A stretch of DNA of 64,000 nt from Comamonas suwonensis (GCF_012844455.2 NZ_JABBCQ020000008.1:62001-126000); one strand, 5' to 3'; shown: positions 1 to 8,448, counted from the stretch's first letter. Translations and numbers: made by a program. Notes: generated by a model from the letters alone, not told the origin.

Positions 1-39
1 CTGGGACCAGTCTTTTTGTTGCAGGGTTGAGGTGCTCAT
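1..39 (-). CDS. N-terminus of a truncated gene, possibly pterin-4a-carbinolamine dehydratase
   Basis: A start codon at 37-39 on the minus strand opens a frame running off the window edge; only 13 residues are visible (MSTSTLQQKDWSQ). It starts 18 bases after the M48 protease stop, so the two probably form one operon. In Burkholderiales the gene after this protease and orn is often a pterin dehydratase, and a QKDWS-like N-terminus fits that family, but 13 residues cannot prove it. Confidence 0.35.
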   Translation of the reverse strand, partial: MSTSTLQQKDWSQ

Positions 40-57
40 GAGAAAGCTCGTGTGGAG

Positions 58-1359
58 TTACAAACTGCCGCTGGGGGCCGGCATGCGAGCCAGTCGATCC
101 ACTGCGGGAGGGTGTGAGTAGTAAAAGCTCACATACCAAGGGTCTGGCGTGAGGGTTGAGGCATTGTCCTCGTAAAGCTTTAGCAGTGCTGAAGCCAGTT
201 GAGCACCATCGGTTTGCTGCATGGCATAGGCATCGGCTTCAAACTCGTCTCGGCGTGACATGGCAGACATCAGCGGCGTGATGAAGAAGCTGAACACAGG
301 CACGGTCAGCATGAATAGCAGCAGAGCAATGGCATTGTTTTCTGCAGGCACGCCGAGGTGCTTGCTCTCCAGAAGCGGCACGCCCAGCCCTGAGTAAAAC
401 CAAGGCTGCTGGCTGATCCAGCCCAGTAGCGCAAAGCCCATCAGCGACACGCCAAACATCATCACCATGCGCTTGGTGATGTGCTTGTGCTTAAAGTGGC
501 CCAGTTCGTGGGCCAGCACGGCTTCTACCTCGCCTGGGCTCAGTTGCTTAAGCAGGGTGTCGAAAAACACCACGCGCTTGGAGTTGCCAAAGCCCGTGAA
601 ATAAGCGTTGGCGTGGGCCGAGCGGCGACTGCCATCCATCACGAACAAGCCCTTGGCTGCAAAGCCGCAGCGCTCCATTAAGTGGGTGACGCGGGCTTTG
701 AGGCTTTCATCGGCCAGCGGCTCAAACTTGTTGAACAGCGGCGCGATAAAGCTGGGGAAGATCCACATTAGCAGCAGATTGAAGGCCGTCCACGCGGCCC
801 ATGCCCACAGCCACCACAGTGGGCCGGTTGAGCCCATCAGCCACAGGATCAGTGCTGCCAGCGGCAGGCCGATGATGGCACCGACCAGCGTGGACTTGAG
901 CAGGTCGCCCAGCCACAGACCCGGCGTCATCTGGTTGAAGCCAAATCGCTGCTCCAGCTTGAAGGTCTGGTAGATCGACAGCGGCAGCTCGATGACGGCA
1001 GAAATCAGTGCAAAGCAGGCCAGCAGGGCCAGTTGCTGCCACAGACCGGGGTTGATGAATTCAAGCAGCTCGCGGTTGAGCCAGTCCAGCCCGCCCAGTA
1101 ACGTCCAGCACAGCAGCACAGCGGCAGACAGGGTGATGTCAATCAGCGAGACCTTGGCTTTGGCCAAGGTGTAGTCCGCCGCCTTTTGGTGTGCGGTCAG
1201 GCTAATGCGGTGAGCAAAGGCGGCGGGCACTGCCGGGCGGTGCTGGGCCACATGGCGCACCTGGCGAGAGATGAGCCATACACGCAGCAGCCATTGAAGG
1301 GCCACTGCGGCTGCAAATAGCAGCGAAAGCGGCAGAGAAAAATCTAGGTTGGAAGCCAT
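58..1359 (-). CDS. M48 family (Ste24-like) membrane zinc metallopeptidase
   Basis: A 433-residue integral membrane protease of the Ste24/CAAX prenyl protease 1 type, expected to cleave membrane or misfolded proteins at the cytoplasmic membrane. The zinc motif HELGH lies at about residues 284-288, and EADAY further on supplies the third, glutamate ligand. Hydrophobic segments flank the motif (about 10-30, 75-95, 105-135, 155-205, 295-330). An open frame continues upstream of the chosen start, but that part is low-complexity and overlaps orn on the other strand. The ATG at 1357-1359 gives the family-typical MASNLDF start. It is divergent from orn across only 30 bases, with a TACACT -10-like element 8 bases before the ATG. 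Bacterial substrates of this family are poorly known. Confidence 0.9.
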   Translation of the reverse strand: MASNLDFSLPLSLLFAAAVALQWLLRVWLISRQVRHVAQHRPAVPAAFAHRISLTAHQKAADYTLAKAKVSLIDITLSAAVLLCWTLLGGLDWLNRELLEFINPGLWQQLALLACFALISAVIELPLSIYQTFKLEQRFGFNQMTPGLWLGDLLKSTLVGAIIGLPLAALILWLMGSTGPLWWLWAWAAWTAFNLLLMWIFPSFIAPLFNKFEPLADESLKARVTHLMERCGFAAKGLFVMDGSRRSAHANAYFTGFGNSKRVVFFDTLLKQLSPGEVEAVLAHELGHFKHKHITKRMVMMFGVSLMGFALLGWISQQPWFYSGLGVPLLESKHLGVPAENNAIALLLFMLTVPVFSFFITPLMSAMSRRDEFEADAYAMQQTDGAQLASALLKLYEDNASTLTPDPWYVSFYYSHPPAVDRLARMPAPSGSL

Positions 1360-1367
1360 GTATTGGC

Positions 1368-1373
1368 AGTGTA
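1368..1373 (-). promoter_or_regulatory. -10-like TACACT for the M48 protease
   Basis: TACACT on the minus strand ends 8 bases before the M48 start codon. A CAGACA match (4 of 6 to TTGACA) lies 17 bases upstream, inside the orn coding region. A transcript from here would start at or next to the ATG. Confidence 0.4.
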
Positions 1374-1376
1374 GGC

Positions 1377-1382
1377 GACAAT
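1377..1382 (+). promoter_or_regulatory. -10-like GACAAT for orn
   Basis: GACAAT ends 7 bases before the orn start codon and only 3 bases from the -10-like element of the divergent protease gene. No convincing -35 is visible. The predicted transcript would be nearly leaderless. Confidence 0.4.
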
Positions 1383-1389
1383 TTGCGCC

Positions 1390-1998
1390 ATGTCTGAAGC
1401 TTCCTGTACGAATTCCGCCAGTGCTGCGCCCGTGGCGGCGACCCCTGTTGTGCTGCCCAAATCCGACCTCAATATGGTGTGGCTGGACTGCGAAATGACG
1501 GGGCTGAACCCGGACCACGATCGCATCATCGAAATTGCGGTGGTGGTCAGCAGCTCCGACCTGCAAACGCGTGTTGAAGGCCCTGTTTTTGCGATTCACC
1601 AGTCCGATGAACTGCTCAACGGCATGGATGCCTGGAACAAGGGCACGCACGGCAAAAGCGGCTTGATCGACAAGGTAAAGGCCTCTGTCATTACCGAAGC
1701 CGAAGCTGAAGCTGCGCTGATTGCCTTTTTGAGTAAATACGTGCCCAAGGGCAAGACACCGCTGTGTGGCAACAGCATTGGCCAGGACAGGCGCTTCATG
1801 GAACGCTATATGCCCAAGCTCAACAACTTCTTTCACTATCGCAACATCGATGTGAGCACATTGAAAGAGCTGGCCAAGCGCTGGAAGCCTACGGCCTATA
1901 CCTCTTTCAAGAAGGCGCAGCGTCACACCGCCATGGCTGATGTGCATGAATCCATCGACGAGCTGCAGCATTACCGCAAGGAGTTGCTCAGCGCCTGA
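1390..1998 (+). CDS. orn: Oligoribonuclease
   Basis: A 202-residue DEDDh-family 3'-to-5' exonuclease that degrades 2-5 nucleotide RNAs, including the pGpG made from cyclic-di-GMP, in the cytoplasm. The first acidic pair is in WLDCEMTG (D33, E35), followed by the QDRRFM block and the C-terminal HTAMADVH block with the catalytic histidine and last aspartate. The core begins near residue 26; the first 25 residues are a small-residue extension not seen in E. coli Orn (about 181 residues). The extension is plausible because the alternative is an internal methionine at residue 29, too close to the active site. It is divergent from the M48 protease. Confidence 0.96.
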   Translation: MSEASCTNSASAAPVAATPVVLPKSDLNMVWLDCEMTGLNPDHDRIIEIAVVVSSSDLQTRVEGPVFAIHQSDELLNGMDAWNKGTHGKSGLIDKVKASVITEAEAEAALIAFLSKYVPKGKTPLCGNSIGQDRRFMERYMPKLNNFFHYRNIDVSTLKELAKRWKPTAYTSFKKAQRHTAMADVHESIDELQHYRKELLSA

Positions 1999-2223
1999 GG
2001 GTGGTTTGCTGCGGGTAGTCATGCTCGCAGCAGGGTAGATACAACTTTTCTACTTGCGGGAAAACCCGGTGTGTGAGACAATGCGTTGCTTACCCGATCA
2101 ATGGGTAATTTTTGCGCATCTCCATCACACACGGGTTCTTACTTGCGTACAACGGCCTGCATACAGCCGATACGCCAAGACATAACACCCATCTGCCCCG
2201 TTTTGCGAACGGGCCAGTCAAAG

Positions 2224-2256
2224 TTTGACGGTGGATGTTGATAACCAACCGTCAAA
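2224..2256 (+). promoter_or_regulatory. First hairpin in the DEAD-box helicase leader
   Basis: TTTGACGGT at 2224-2232 pairs perfectly with ACCGTCAAA at 2248-2256 (9 bp, 15-base loop). It lies in the 305-base gap between orn and the helicase, about 50 bases before the helicase start, and is followed at once by a second, terminator-like hairpin. Confidence 0.6.
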
Positions 2257-2258
2257 AG

Positions 2259-2291
2259 AAGCGAGCAGCACGCTGACTGCGTCGCTTTTTT
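2259..2291 (+). terminator. Terminator-like hairpin just upstream of the helicase start
   Basis: AAGCGA (2259-2264) pairs with TCGCTT (2282-2287), extended by GCAG/CTGC, and runs into six T (2286-2291), 12 bases before the helicase ATG. It could end orn transcription, but its place next to the helicase start, after another hairpin, also fits a leader attenuator. Which role applies depends on the helicase transcription start. Confidence 0.6.
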
Positions 2292-2303
2292 CGTGAGCTA
2301 TTC

Positions 2304-4412
2304 ATGACAGAAAACTCCCTAGAGCAGGGCCAAGTGGCCGCTGCTGATATTGCTTTGTCTTCGCCTGAAATCGATTCCCGTCTGGACGCCATGCTGGCCG
2401 ACATGGACGCAGAAGACGCTGCTGCTGAAGAAATTTCCTCTGAAGAGGTTGCCGCTGAAGAAGTGGCTGAAGAAGTTCCTAACGGCTTCGTAGAACTGGG
2501 TCTGGCCCCTGAGCTGGTTCAGGCCGTGGCTGATCTGGGTTACACCCAGCCCACACAAGTGCAGGTCAAGGCCATTCCTCTGGCCATGGGTGAAGGCGCT
2601 GATGCCAACGGTTTCATCGACCTGATGGTCTCCAGCCAGACTGGCTCCGGCAAGACTGCTGCCTTCCTGCTGCCCGTGCTGCACACCCTGATTCAACAAC
2701 GCGCTCAAGCTGAAGTTGAATCCAAGGCTGAGTTCGAGCGTCTGTGCGCTGAAGCCGCAGCCAATGGTGAACCTGCTCCTAAGCGTGCCAAGCGCAAGGA
2801 CCCCACCAACAACCGCAATTTCAAGGCTGCTACTCCTGGCGCCCTCATTCTGTGCCCCACACGTGAGCTGGCTCAGCAAGTTGCGCATGACGCCATCGAG
2901 CTGGTCAAGCACTGCCGCGGCATTCGTGTTGCCAACGTGGTGGGTGGTATTCCTTACCAGCTGCAAATCGCCAAGCTGCAAAACGCTGACCTGGTGGTGG
3001 CCACTCCTGGCCGTCTGCTGGATCTGCAGCGCTCTATGCAGATCAAGCTGGACAAGGTACAGTTCCTGGTGGTTGACGAAGCCGACCGCATGCTGGACCT
3101 GGGCTTCTCCGACGATCTGGCTGAAGTCAATGTGATGACTGCCCAGCGCAAGCAAACCATGATGTTCAGCGCTACGTTTGCACCTCGCGTGCAACAGCTG
3201 GCCATGCGTGTGATGCACGACAACGGTTCCGGCGTGAAGAAGCTGACGATTGATTCGCCTCAGGAAAAGCACGCCAGCATCAAGCAAGTGTTGTTCTGGG
3301 CTGACAACGCTCAGCACAAGCGCAAGATGCTGGACCACTGGCTGCGTGACAGCAGCATTAACCAGGCCATCGTGTTTGCATCCACACAAGTGGAATGTGA
3401 CGGCCTGGCTACCGACCTGCAGCAAGACGGCTTCTCCGCCGTGGCTCTGCACGGTGCTCTGAGCCAAGGTCTGCGTAACCGCCGCCTGATGGCTCTGCGC
3501 AACGGTCAAGTGCAAATTCTGGTGGCAACGGATGTGGCCGCACGCGGTATCGACGTGCCCACCATCACCCACGTCTTCAACTACGGCCTTCCCATGAAGG
3601 CTGAAGACTACACCCACCGTATCGGTCGTACCGGTCGCGCTGGTCGCGAAGGTACTGCTGTGACGTTTGCGGAATTCCGTGACCGTCGCCGTGTGTTCGA
3701 TATCGAAGCCTACACACGTCAGCAATTCAAGGCTGAAGTGATTCCTGGTCTGGAACCCGTACAGCGCGCCCCCGCAGGCGGCGACCGTGATGGCCGTCGT
3801 GGTGGTGGCGGTGGTGGCCGTGGTTTCGGTGGTGGTGCTCGTCGTGATGGCGACGGCTATGGCCGCAAGCCCGGCTTTGGCAGCTTCGGCGGCGGCGCTC
3901 GTGGTAACGACCGCGGCGGTGATCGTGGTGGCTTCGGTGGCGATCGCGGTAATGACCGTGGTGGCGATCGTCCAGGCTTTGGCGCACCTCGCGGTGACCG
4001 TTTTGCGGATCGCGGCGGTGACCGTGGTGGCGATCGTGGCTTCGGCGGCGGCCGTCCTAGCTTTGGCGGTGACCGTCCTCGTGACGACCAGCGCGGCTTC
4101 GGCGGCGGTGATCGTGCTCCTAGCCGTGGTGGCTTCGGCGGCGATCGCGGTGGTGACCGTGGCGGTTTTGCTGGTCGCAGCGAAGGCGGCGAAGCCCGTA
4201 AGAGCTTTGGTGGTCCTCGTGATGGCGCCCATGCCGGTGGCGCTCGTGAAGGTGGCTTCCGCGGTGGCGAATCGCGTGGCTTTGGTGGTGGCGGCGATCG
4301 TCGTCCAGCCTTTGGCCAAGGTGCAGGCAAGCCTTACCAGCCTCACGGAGACCGTGGTGGCGATCGCGGCTTTGACCGCAAGCCCCGCGCTCCCCGTCGT
4401 GACGAGCGTTAA
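2304..4412 (+). CDS. DEAD-box ATP-dependent RNA helicase with RGG/GD-rich tail
   Basis: A 702-residue RNA helicase of the bacterial RhlE/DeaD-like group, expected to remodel RNA duplexes in ribosome assembly or mRNA decay, often in the cold. An acidic, Glu/Ala-rich N-terminus (1-60) precedes the Q motif (about 62-90), Walker A SQTGSGKT (111-118), PTRELAQQ, TPGRLLD, DEAD (258-261), SAT (289-291) and HRIGRTGR (438-445). A charged insert of about 45 residues follows motif I (131-175). From about 495 to the end the protein is a Gly/Arg/Asp/Phe-rich tail of roughly 200 residues built from GGDRGG-like repeats, typical of RNA-binding, phase-separating helicase tails but long. The leader holds two hairpins. 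A strong terminator follows at 4442-4471. Confidence 0.95.
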   Translation: MTENSLEQGQVAAADIALSSPEIDSRLDAMLADMDAEDAAAEEISSEEVAAEEVAEEVPNGFVELGLAPELVQAVADLGYTQPTQVQVKAIPLAMGEGADANGFIDLMVSSQTGSGKTAAFLLPVLHTLIQQRAQAEVESKAEFERLCAEAAANGEPAPKRAKRKDPTNNRNFKAATPGALILCPTRELAQQVAHDAIELVKHCRGIRVANVVGGIPYQLQIAKLQNADLVVATPGRLLDLQRSMQIKLDKVQFLVVDEADRMLDLGFSDDLAEVNVMTAQRKQTMMFSATFAPRVQQLAMRVMHDNGSGVKKLTIDSPQEKHASIKQVLFWADNAQHKRKMLDHWLRDSSINQAIVFASTQVECDGLATDLQQDGFSAVALHGALSQGLRNRRLMALRNGQVQILVATDVAARGIDVPTITHVFNYGLPMKAEDYTHRIGRTGRAGREGTAVTFAEFRDRRRVFDIEAYTRQQFKAEVIPGLEPVQRAPAGGDRDGRRGGGGGGRGFGGGARRDGDGYGRKPGFGSFGGGARGNDRGGDRGGFGGDRGNDRGGDRPGFGAPRGDRFADRGGDRGGDRGFGGGRPSFGGDRPRDDQRGFGGGDRAPSRGGFGGDRGGDRGGFAGRSEGGEARKSFGGPRDGAHAGGAREGGFRGGESRGFGGGGDRRPAFGQGAGKPYQPHGDRGGDRGFDRKPRAPRRDER
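3770..4409 (+). repeat. Degenerate repeat tract encoding the RGG tail
   Basis: The 3' third of the helicase gene is built from short variants of GGTGGCGATCGTGG and GGTGACCGTGGTGG, encoding Gly-Gly-Asp-Arg and Gly-Phe-Gly units. Repetition on both strands keeps several false reading frames open here. Unit number could vary between strains. Confidence 0.75.
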
Positions 4413-4441
4413 TCGCTGATTCAGGCTTGCGCTTGAACCAT

Positions 4442-4471
4442 AAAAAAGCCGGCTCTTGTAGCCGGCTTTTT
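4442..4471 (+). terminator. Intrinsic terminator after the helicase
   Basis: AAAAAGCCGGCT and AGCCGGCTTTTT form a perfect stem with loop CTTGT and a T-run, 30 bases after the helicase stop. The flanking A-run means it can also work for minus-strand transcripts. Confidence 0.9.
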
Positions 4472-4495
4472 GTTGTGCGCTTTATCAAAAAGAGG

Positions 4496-4535
4496 AGCTG
4501 CTTGCGCTTGATTAATAGGAATTTCAGCTATGAAT
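4496..4535 (+). repeat. Possible copy of the dispersed GCTGCTTGCGCTTGATT repeat
   Basis: GAGCTGCTTGCGCTTGATT closely matches the left arm of the palindromic repeat at 13741. It lies in the short gap between two converging genes, the usual place for such elements. Only one arm is clear. Confidence 0.45.
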
Positions 4536-4580
4536 GAGTCTGAACTCCTTATTTGTCAGGCGCTGGTAGCTCTTGTTATT

Positions 4581-5813
4581 TCAAAGCTCTGAAGCTGTGC
4601 GGCCAATCTCAGGCCAGTGGCGGTGCAGATACATCCAGGCAATCAGGCCAACCAGCATCATGCAAATCGATCCTATGGCCAGCAGCACGGCTGAGTGCAT
4701 GACCAGCGGCGCAATCACCCCGGCCACAATGCCGTTGGCGACAGAGCCCACAACGGCCTGCAGGGATGAGGCAAGGCCGCGTCGCTCGGGGTGAACATCC
4801 AGCACCAGCAATGTGACCACGGGCACCATCAGTGCCCAGCCGTAGGCGAACAGGCAGATGGGAATCAGCGCCCAGCTCACATGCGCGGGCCAGATCAGAT
4901 TGGCCGCCAGATTGATGATGGAGGTCACGAACATGATCAGAAAGCCGTGGCGAATCTGCCGCTTCGGCGCAATGCGCCCGGCAAGCCTTCCGCTGGTCCA
5001 GCTGCCGGCCATGATGCCGCCAATGGTGGAGACGAAAAACCAGAAAAACTGAGTCGGCTCCAGCTGCAAAATATCGCCAAGAAAGGCTGGTGCGGATAGC
5101 AAGTACAGAAACATGCCGTTGAACGGTATGCCGCTGGCCAGTGCCAGCAGCAGAAAGCGTGGGTCCGTCAGCAGAATTTTGTAGCCCTGCATCAGCGGCT
5201 TGAACTCAAAGGGCTGGCGTTTTTCTGCGGGCAGGGATTCTGGCAAAAACTTCACGTTGATAGACCAGAGCAGAATGCCAATCAGCGTCAGAAACCAGAA
5301 CACGGATTGCCAGCCCAGATGCACAAACAGCCAGCCGCCCATCACGGGCGCCAGCGCCGGGGCAATGCCGAAGAAGATGGTGATTTGTGCCATCAGACCT
5401 TGGGCCTGAGCGGGTGGGAAAATATCTCGAACAATCGCGCGTGACACCACAATGCCAGCGCCCGTGGACAGGCCTTGCAGGGTGCGAAAGATCACCAGCT
5501 GGGTAATGTTCTGGGACAGGGCGCAGCCGGCGGATGCCAGTGTGAACATCACCAGTCCCCAGAGGATGACGGGGCGGCGACCAAAGCTATCGGCCAGTGC
5601 GCCATGGAACAGGTTCATGAAGGCGAAGCCAAAAAGATAGGCAGACAGCGTCTGCTGCATCTCGATAGGGGTTGCGCCCAGGGCTTTGGCGATACCCGAG
5701 AACGCCGGAATATAGGTGTCTACCGAGAACGGGCCGAGCATGCCGAGGATGGCAAGCAGCATGGCCAGAGTCCAGCGCGGTCCGCGCCAGAAGGTGGAGA
5801 GATTATTTTGCAT
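4581..5813 (-). CDS. Bcr/CflA family multidrug efflux MFS transporter
   Basis: A 410-residue, 12-helix major-facilitator protein of the drug:H+ antiporter 1 group, expected to export small toxic compounds from the cytoplasm. The N-terminal GPFSVDTYIPAF is the hallmark of the Bcr/CflA subgroup, and helix 2-3 carries the MFS motif A variant ALADSFGRRPVILWG. Motif C glycines are in helix 5 (GIAPALAPVMGGWL). The gene stands alone, converging on the helicase; tRNA genes lie upstream on the same strand. Substrate cannot be read from sequence. Confidence 0.92.
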   Translation of the reverse strand: MQNNLSTFWRGPRWTLAMLLAILGMLGPFSVDTYIPAFSGIAKALGATPIEMQQTLSAYLFGFAFMNLFHGALADSFGRRPVILWGLVMFTLASAGCALSQNITQLVIFRTLQGLSTGAGIVVSRAIVRDIFPPAQAQGLMAQITIFFGIAPALAPVMGGWLFVHLGWQSVFWFLTLIGILLWSINVKFLPESLPAEKRQPFEFKPLMQGYKILLTDPRFLLLALASGIPFNGMFLYLLSAPAFLGDILQLEPTQFFWFFVSTIGGIMAGSWTSGRLAGRIAPKRQIRHGFLIMFVTSIINLAANLIWPAHVSWALIPICLFAYGWALMVPVVTLLVLDVHPERRGLASSLQAVVGSVANGIVAGVIAPLVMHSAVLLAIGSICMMLVGLIAWMYLHRHWPEIGRTASEL

Positions 5814-5956
5814 AGTGAATCTTGAAGGCTTGCACGGTTGTGCGCCGGCTTGGCGGCCGATATGCCTGCATGATGCCTGAGATACCCGCTGCAGCCGTGA
5901 CAGAACTCACGCTTTGATGGGGCCGGTAGGGGGGGTGAGAGTGCCGAAGTGCCAAA

Positions 5957-5991
5957 CAAAAAAGCCAAAGCTCGTGAGAACTTTGGCTTTT
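5957..5991 (-). terminator. Terminator of the tRNA-Lys cluster
   Basis: On the minus strand AAAAGCCAAAG and CTTTGGCTTTT pair around a 10-base loop and run into a T-rich tract. It lies 8 bases after the encoded CCA end of the last tRNA, so it ends the tRNA transcript. Confidence 0.88.
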
Positions 5992-5998
5992 GAATATT

Positions 5999-6074
5999 TG
6001 GTGGGCCCTGAGTGATTCGAACACTCGACCAACGGATTAAGAGTCCGCTGCTCTACCAACTGAGCTAAGAGCCC
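5999..6074 (-). tRNA. tRNA-Lys(CTT), copy 3 in transcription order
   Basis: The minus strand folds into a cloverleaf: acceptor GGGCTCT with AGGGCCC (one G-U), D-arm with AGTTGGT, anticodon loop CTCTTAA giving anticodon CTT, and TTCGAATC T-loop. The CCA end is encoded (5999-6001). It reads AAG lysine codons. Confidence 0.95.
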
Positions 6075-6124
6075 GCCGGAGTAAACCGGAGGTTTGATCT
6101 GCGAGAAACAGATCGAATAAATTT

Positions 6125-6200
6125 TGGTGGGCCCTGAGTGATTCGAACACTCGACCAACGGATTAAGAGTCCGCTGCTCTACCAACTGAGCTAAGAGCCC
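6125..6200 (-). tRNA. tRNA-Lys(CTT), copy 2
   Basis: Identical in sequence to the copy at 5999-6074, including the encoded CCA. The 50-base spacer shares its first bases and general pattern with the next spacer, as expected from tandem duplication. Confidence 0.95.
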
Positions 6201-6252
6201 GCCGGAGTAAATCCGGAGGATCAATCTGATGCGAAACCAGACTGAAGAATTT

Positions 6253-6328
6253 TGGTGGGCCCTGAGTGATTCGAACACTCGACCAACGGATTAAGAGTCC
6301 GCTGCTCTACCAGCTGAGCTAAGAGCCC
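6253..6328 (-). tRNA. tRNA-Lys(CTT), copy 1
   Basis: Same cloverleaf, anticodon CTT and encoded CCA as the other two copies, with one difference in the D-loop (AGCTGGT for AGTTGGT). It is first in the transcript. Confidence 0.95.
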
Positions 6329-6360
6329 CACATCTCGCCTGCACTGCAAGCAAGACCGCA

Positions 6361-6366
6361 ATTATG
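6361..6366 (-). promoter_or_regulatory. -10-like CATAAT upstream of the tRNA-Lys cluster
   Basis: CATAAT on the minus strand lies 32 bases before the first tRNA, leaving room for a short 5' leader to be trimmed. The matching -35 is weak. Confidence 0.4.
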
Positions 6367-6407
6367 CGCTATTTCTGGAGGGCTCGCAGGAAAACCCGCG
6401 GTTTTTT

Positions 6408-7286
6408 TCAATCCAGCGCATTGCGTCTTTGCAATTCCACATACAGGCCGGCTTGATCGAGATCACCCAGGCCGTTCTTTACGCCCTCGGCATAGAGCTG
6501 TTCTAGCAAGCCAGTAATGGGGGCGTCAAAGCCGATTTCATCGGCGGTGGCCGTGGCGTTGCGCATGTCTTTGAGCTGAACTGTCATGCGGCCGCGCGGT
6601 GCAAAGTCGTGGTTGACCATGCGTTCGCCATGCACCTGCAGAATACGGCTGTCGGCAAAACCGCCCGAGATCGCTTCACGCACCTTGGCAGGGTCGGCTC
6701 CACCGCGTTCGGCCAGCAGCAAGGCTTCGGCCACAGCGCCAATGGTGATGCCCACAATCATTTGGTTGGCTAATTTTGCCAGCTGGCCTGCGCCATGCGG
6801 GCCCACATGGGTGGCACGGCCCAGTGCCGCAAAGACGGGCAGGGCACGTTCAAAATCTGTGGCATCACCACCAGCCATGATGGCCAGTGTGCCAGCTTCT
6901 GCGCCTAGTGTGCCGCCGGAGACGGGGGCATCAAGGTGCTGCACGCCCAAGGCGTTGAGTTTGCTGGCATGTTCACGCGCTTCACGTGGCTGGATGGAGG
7001 CCATGTCGATAAAGAGTGAGCCTTTGGGCATGGCGTCGGCCACGCCCAGATTGAACAGCACTTCGCCGACGATGGCACCGCTCTCCAGCAGGCTCACGGC
7101 AAAGTCCACACCGAGTACGGCGTCTGCGGCGTTGTCGTGAATGGTCACTCCGTCAGCGACCAGCTGATCAGCCTTGGCGCGGGTGCGGTTCCAGGCGTGG
7201 ACTTCATGGCCGGCCTGAGCAAGGCGGCGCGCCATGGGCAGGCCCATCATTCCTATGCCCAGAACGGCGATCTTCAAAGTGCTCAT
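6408..7286 (-). CDS. NAD(P)-dependent beta-hydroxyacid reductase (3-hydroxyisobutyrate dehydrogenase / GarR family)
   Basis: A 292-residue soluble enzyme that interconverts a beta-hydroxyacid and its semialdehyde using NAD(P). The Rossmann motif GIGMMG is at residues 10-15, the substrate motif DAPVSGG at about 119-125, and the catalytic lysine in KLANQM is K171, all in family positions. The ATG at 7284-7286 has AAGGA 8 bases upstream; a longer frame to 7322 adds unrelated residues. The gene stands alone, so the substrate (tartronate semialdehyde, 3-hydroxyisobutyrate or succinic semialdehyde) is undecided. Confidence 0.9.
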   Translation of the reverse strand: MSTLKIAVLGIGMMGLPMARRLAQAGHEVHAWNRTRAKADQLVADGVTIHDNAADAVLGVDFAVSLLESGAIVGEVLFNLGVADAMPKGSLFIDMASIQPREAREHASKLNALGVQHLDAPVSGGTLGAEAGTLAIMAGGDATDFERALPVFAALGRATHVGPHGAGQLAKLANQMIVGITIGAVAEALLLAERGGADPAKVREAISGGFADSRILQVHGERMVNHDFAPRGRMTVQLKDMRNATATADEIGFDAPITGLLEQLYAEGVKNGLGDLDQAGLYVELQRRNALD

Positions 7287-7397
7287 TGCGTTGTTTCCTT
7301 GGAGTTTTTTATGAATACCCACATGCTAAGCCCTGAGCGCTCTGGCAATGGCTGGGGTGAGCACAGATCAGTTGTGTGCACTGAGCGCAGAAACAAC

Positions 7398-7419
7398 AAG
7401 GGCAGCCGAAGCTGCCCTT
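7398..7419 (-). terminator. Terminator after guaC
   Basis: AAGGGCAGC and GCTGCCCTT form a perfect 9-bp stem; on the minus strand the loop is a TTCG tetraloop, followed by a short T-rich stretch. It is 52 bases after the guaC stop. The plus strand also carries seven T nearby. Confidence 0.8.
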
Positions 7420-7470
7420 GATGCTTTTTTTGGAGGTTCACCTTCGCGCTGGTGAGTTGCGCTTACGCGC

Positions 7471-8448
7471 TTACATCAGTAGATGCTCGCCAGCGTTGTC
7501 GCCGCCGAGAATGACATAGTTGACCTTGCGGATGTCCATGAGCTTGGTGCCGCCCGAGTAGCTGATGGAGGACTGAGTGTCCTGCTGCATTTCGATCAGC
7601 GTATTCATCAGCGGACCCTTGACGGGTTCCAGAATGCGCTTGCCTTCAACGTGCTTGTACTCGCCCTTGTTGAAGTCAGAGGCCGAGCCGTAATATTCCT
7701 TGAACAGCTTGCCATCCACTTCCACGGTTTTGCCTGGCGATTCTTCATGGCCTGCAAACAGCGAGCCAATCATGATCATGGTGGCTCCGAAACGGATGCT
7801 CTTGGCAATGTCGCCATGGCTGCGGATGCCGCCGTCGGCAATGATGGGCTTGGTCGCCACGCGGGCGCACCACTTGAGCGCCGATAGCTGCCAGCCGCCC
7901 GTGCCAAAGCCGGTCTTGAGCTTGGTGATACACACCTTGCCGGGGCCTACACCCACCTTGGTGGCATCGGCACCCCAATTTTCCAGGTCGATCACGGCTT
8001 CGGGTGTTGCCACGTTGCCAGCAATCACAAAGGCCGCGGGGATCTTGGCCTTGATGTACTGGATCATGTTCTTCACGCTCTCGGCATGGCCGTGGGCAAT
8101 GTCGATAGTGATGTATTCGGGGCAGATGCCGTCTGCGACAAAGCTGTCGACCGTGTCGTAGTCGGGTTGCTTGACGCCCAGAGAGATCGAGGCGAACAGA
8201 CCCTTGGACTGCATGTCCTTGGTGAAGGCCACGTTGTCGATGTCAAAACGGTGCATCACATAGAAGAAACCGTTTTGTGCCAGATAAGTGCAGATCTTCT
8301 CGTCCACCACCGTTTTCATGTTGGCAGGCACCACGGGCAGTTTGAAACTGCGGTTGCCCAGCACCACGCTGGTGTCACATTCCGAACGGCTTTCCACGCG
8401 GCACATGCGGGGAAGCAGAAGAATGTTGTCGTAGTCGAAGATTTCCAT
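7471..8448 (-). CDS. guaC: GMP reductase (GuaC2 type)
   Basis: A 325-residue IMPDH/GMPR-family barrel enzyme that deaminates GMP to IMP with NADPH, returning guanine nucleotides to the common purine pool. The length and the loop GPGKVCITK with the catalytic cysteine (C173) fit the shorter GMP reductase 2 class found in Gram-positives and many betaproteobacteria. There is no CBS-domain pair, which argues against IMP dehydrogenase. The region AHGHAESV and the flap [13 protein letters not shown] also match GMPR. The leader has a GGTGGG/CCCACC hairpin 26 bases upstream. Confidence 0.95.
   Translation of the reverse strand: MEIFDYDNILLLPRMCRVESRSECDTSVVLGNRSFKLPVVPANMKTVVDEKICTYLAQNGFFYVMHRFDIDNVAFTKDMQSKGLFASISLGVKQPDYDTVDSFVADGICPEYITIDIAHGHAESVKNMIQYIKAKIPAAFVIAGNVATPEAVIDLENWGADATKVGVGPGKVCITKLKTGFGTGGWQLSALKWCARVATKPIIADGGIRSHGDIAKSIRFGATMIMIGSLFAGHEESPGKTVEVDGKLFKEYYGSASDFNKGEYKHVEGKRILEPVKGPLMNTLIEMQQDTQSSISYSGGTKLMDIRKVNYVILGGDNAGEHLLM

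Noticed and set aside
2319-4346. Long minus-strand and alternate plus-strand frames over the helicase gene
   Set aside because: Open only because the RGG-coding repeats lack stops in several frames; products are single-residue-rich (Thr/Ala, Arg/Ser/Pro, Val/Ala).
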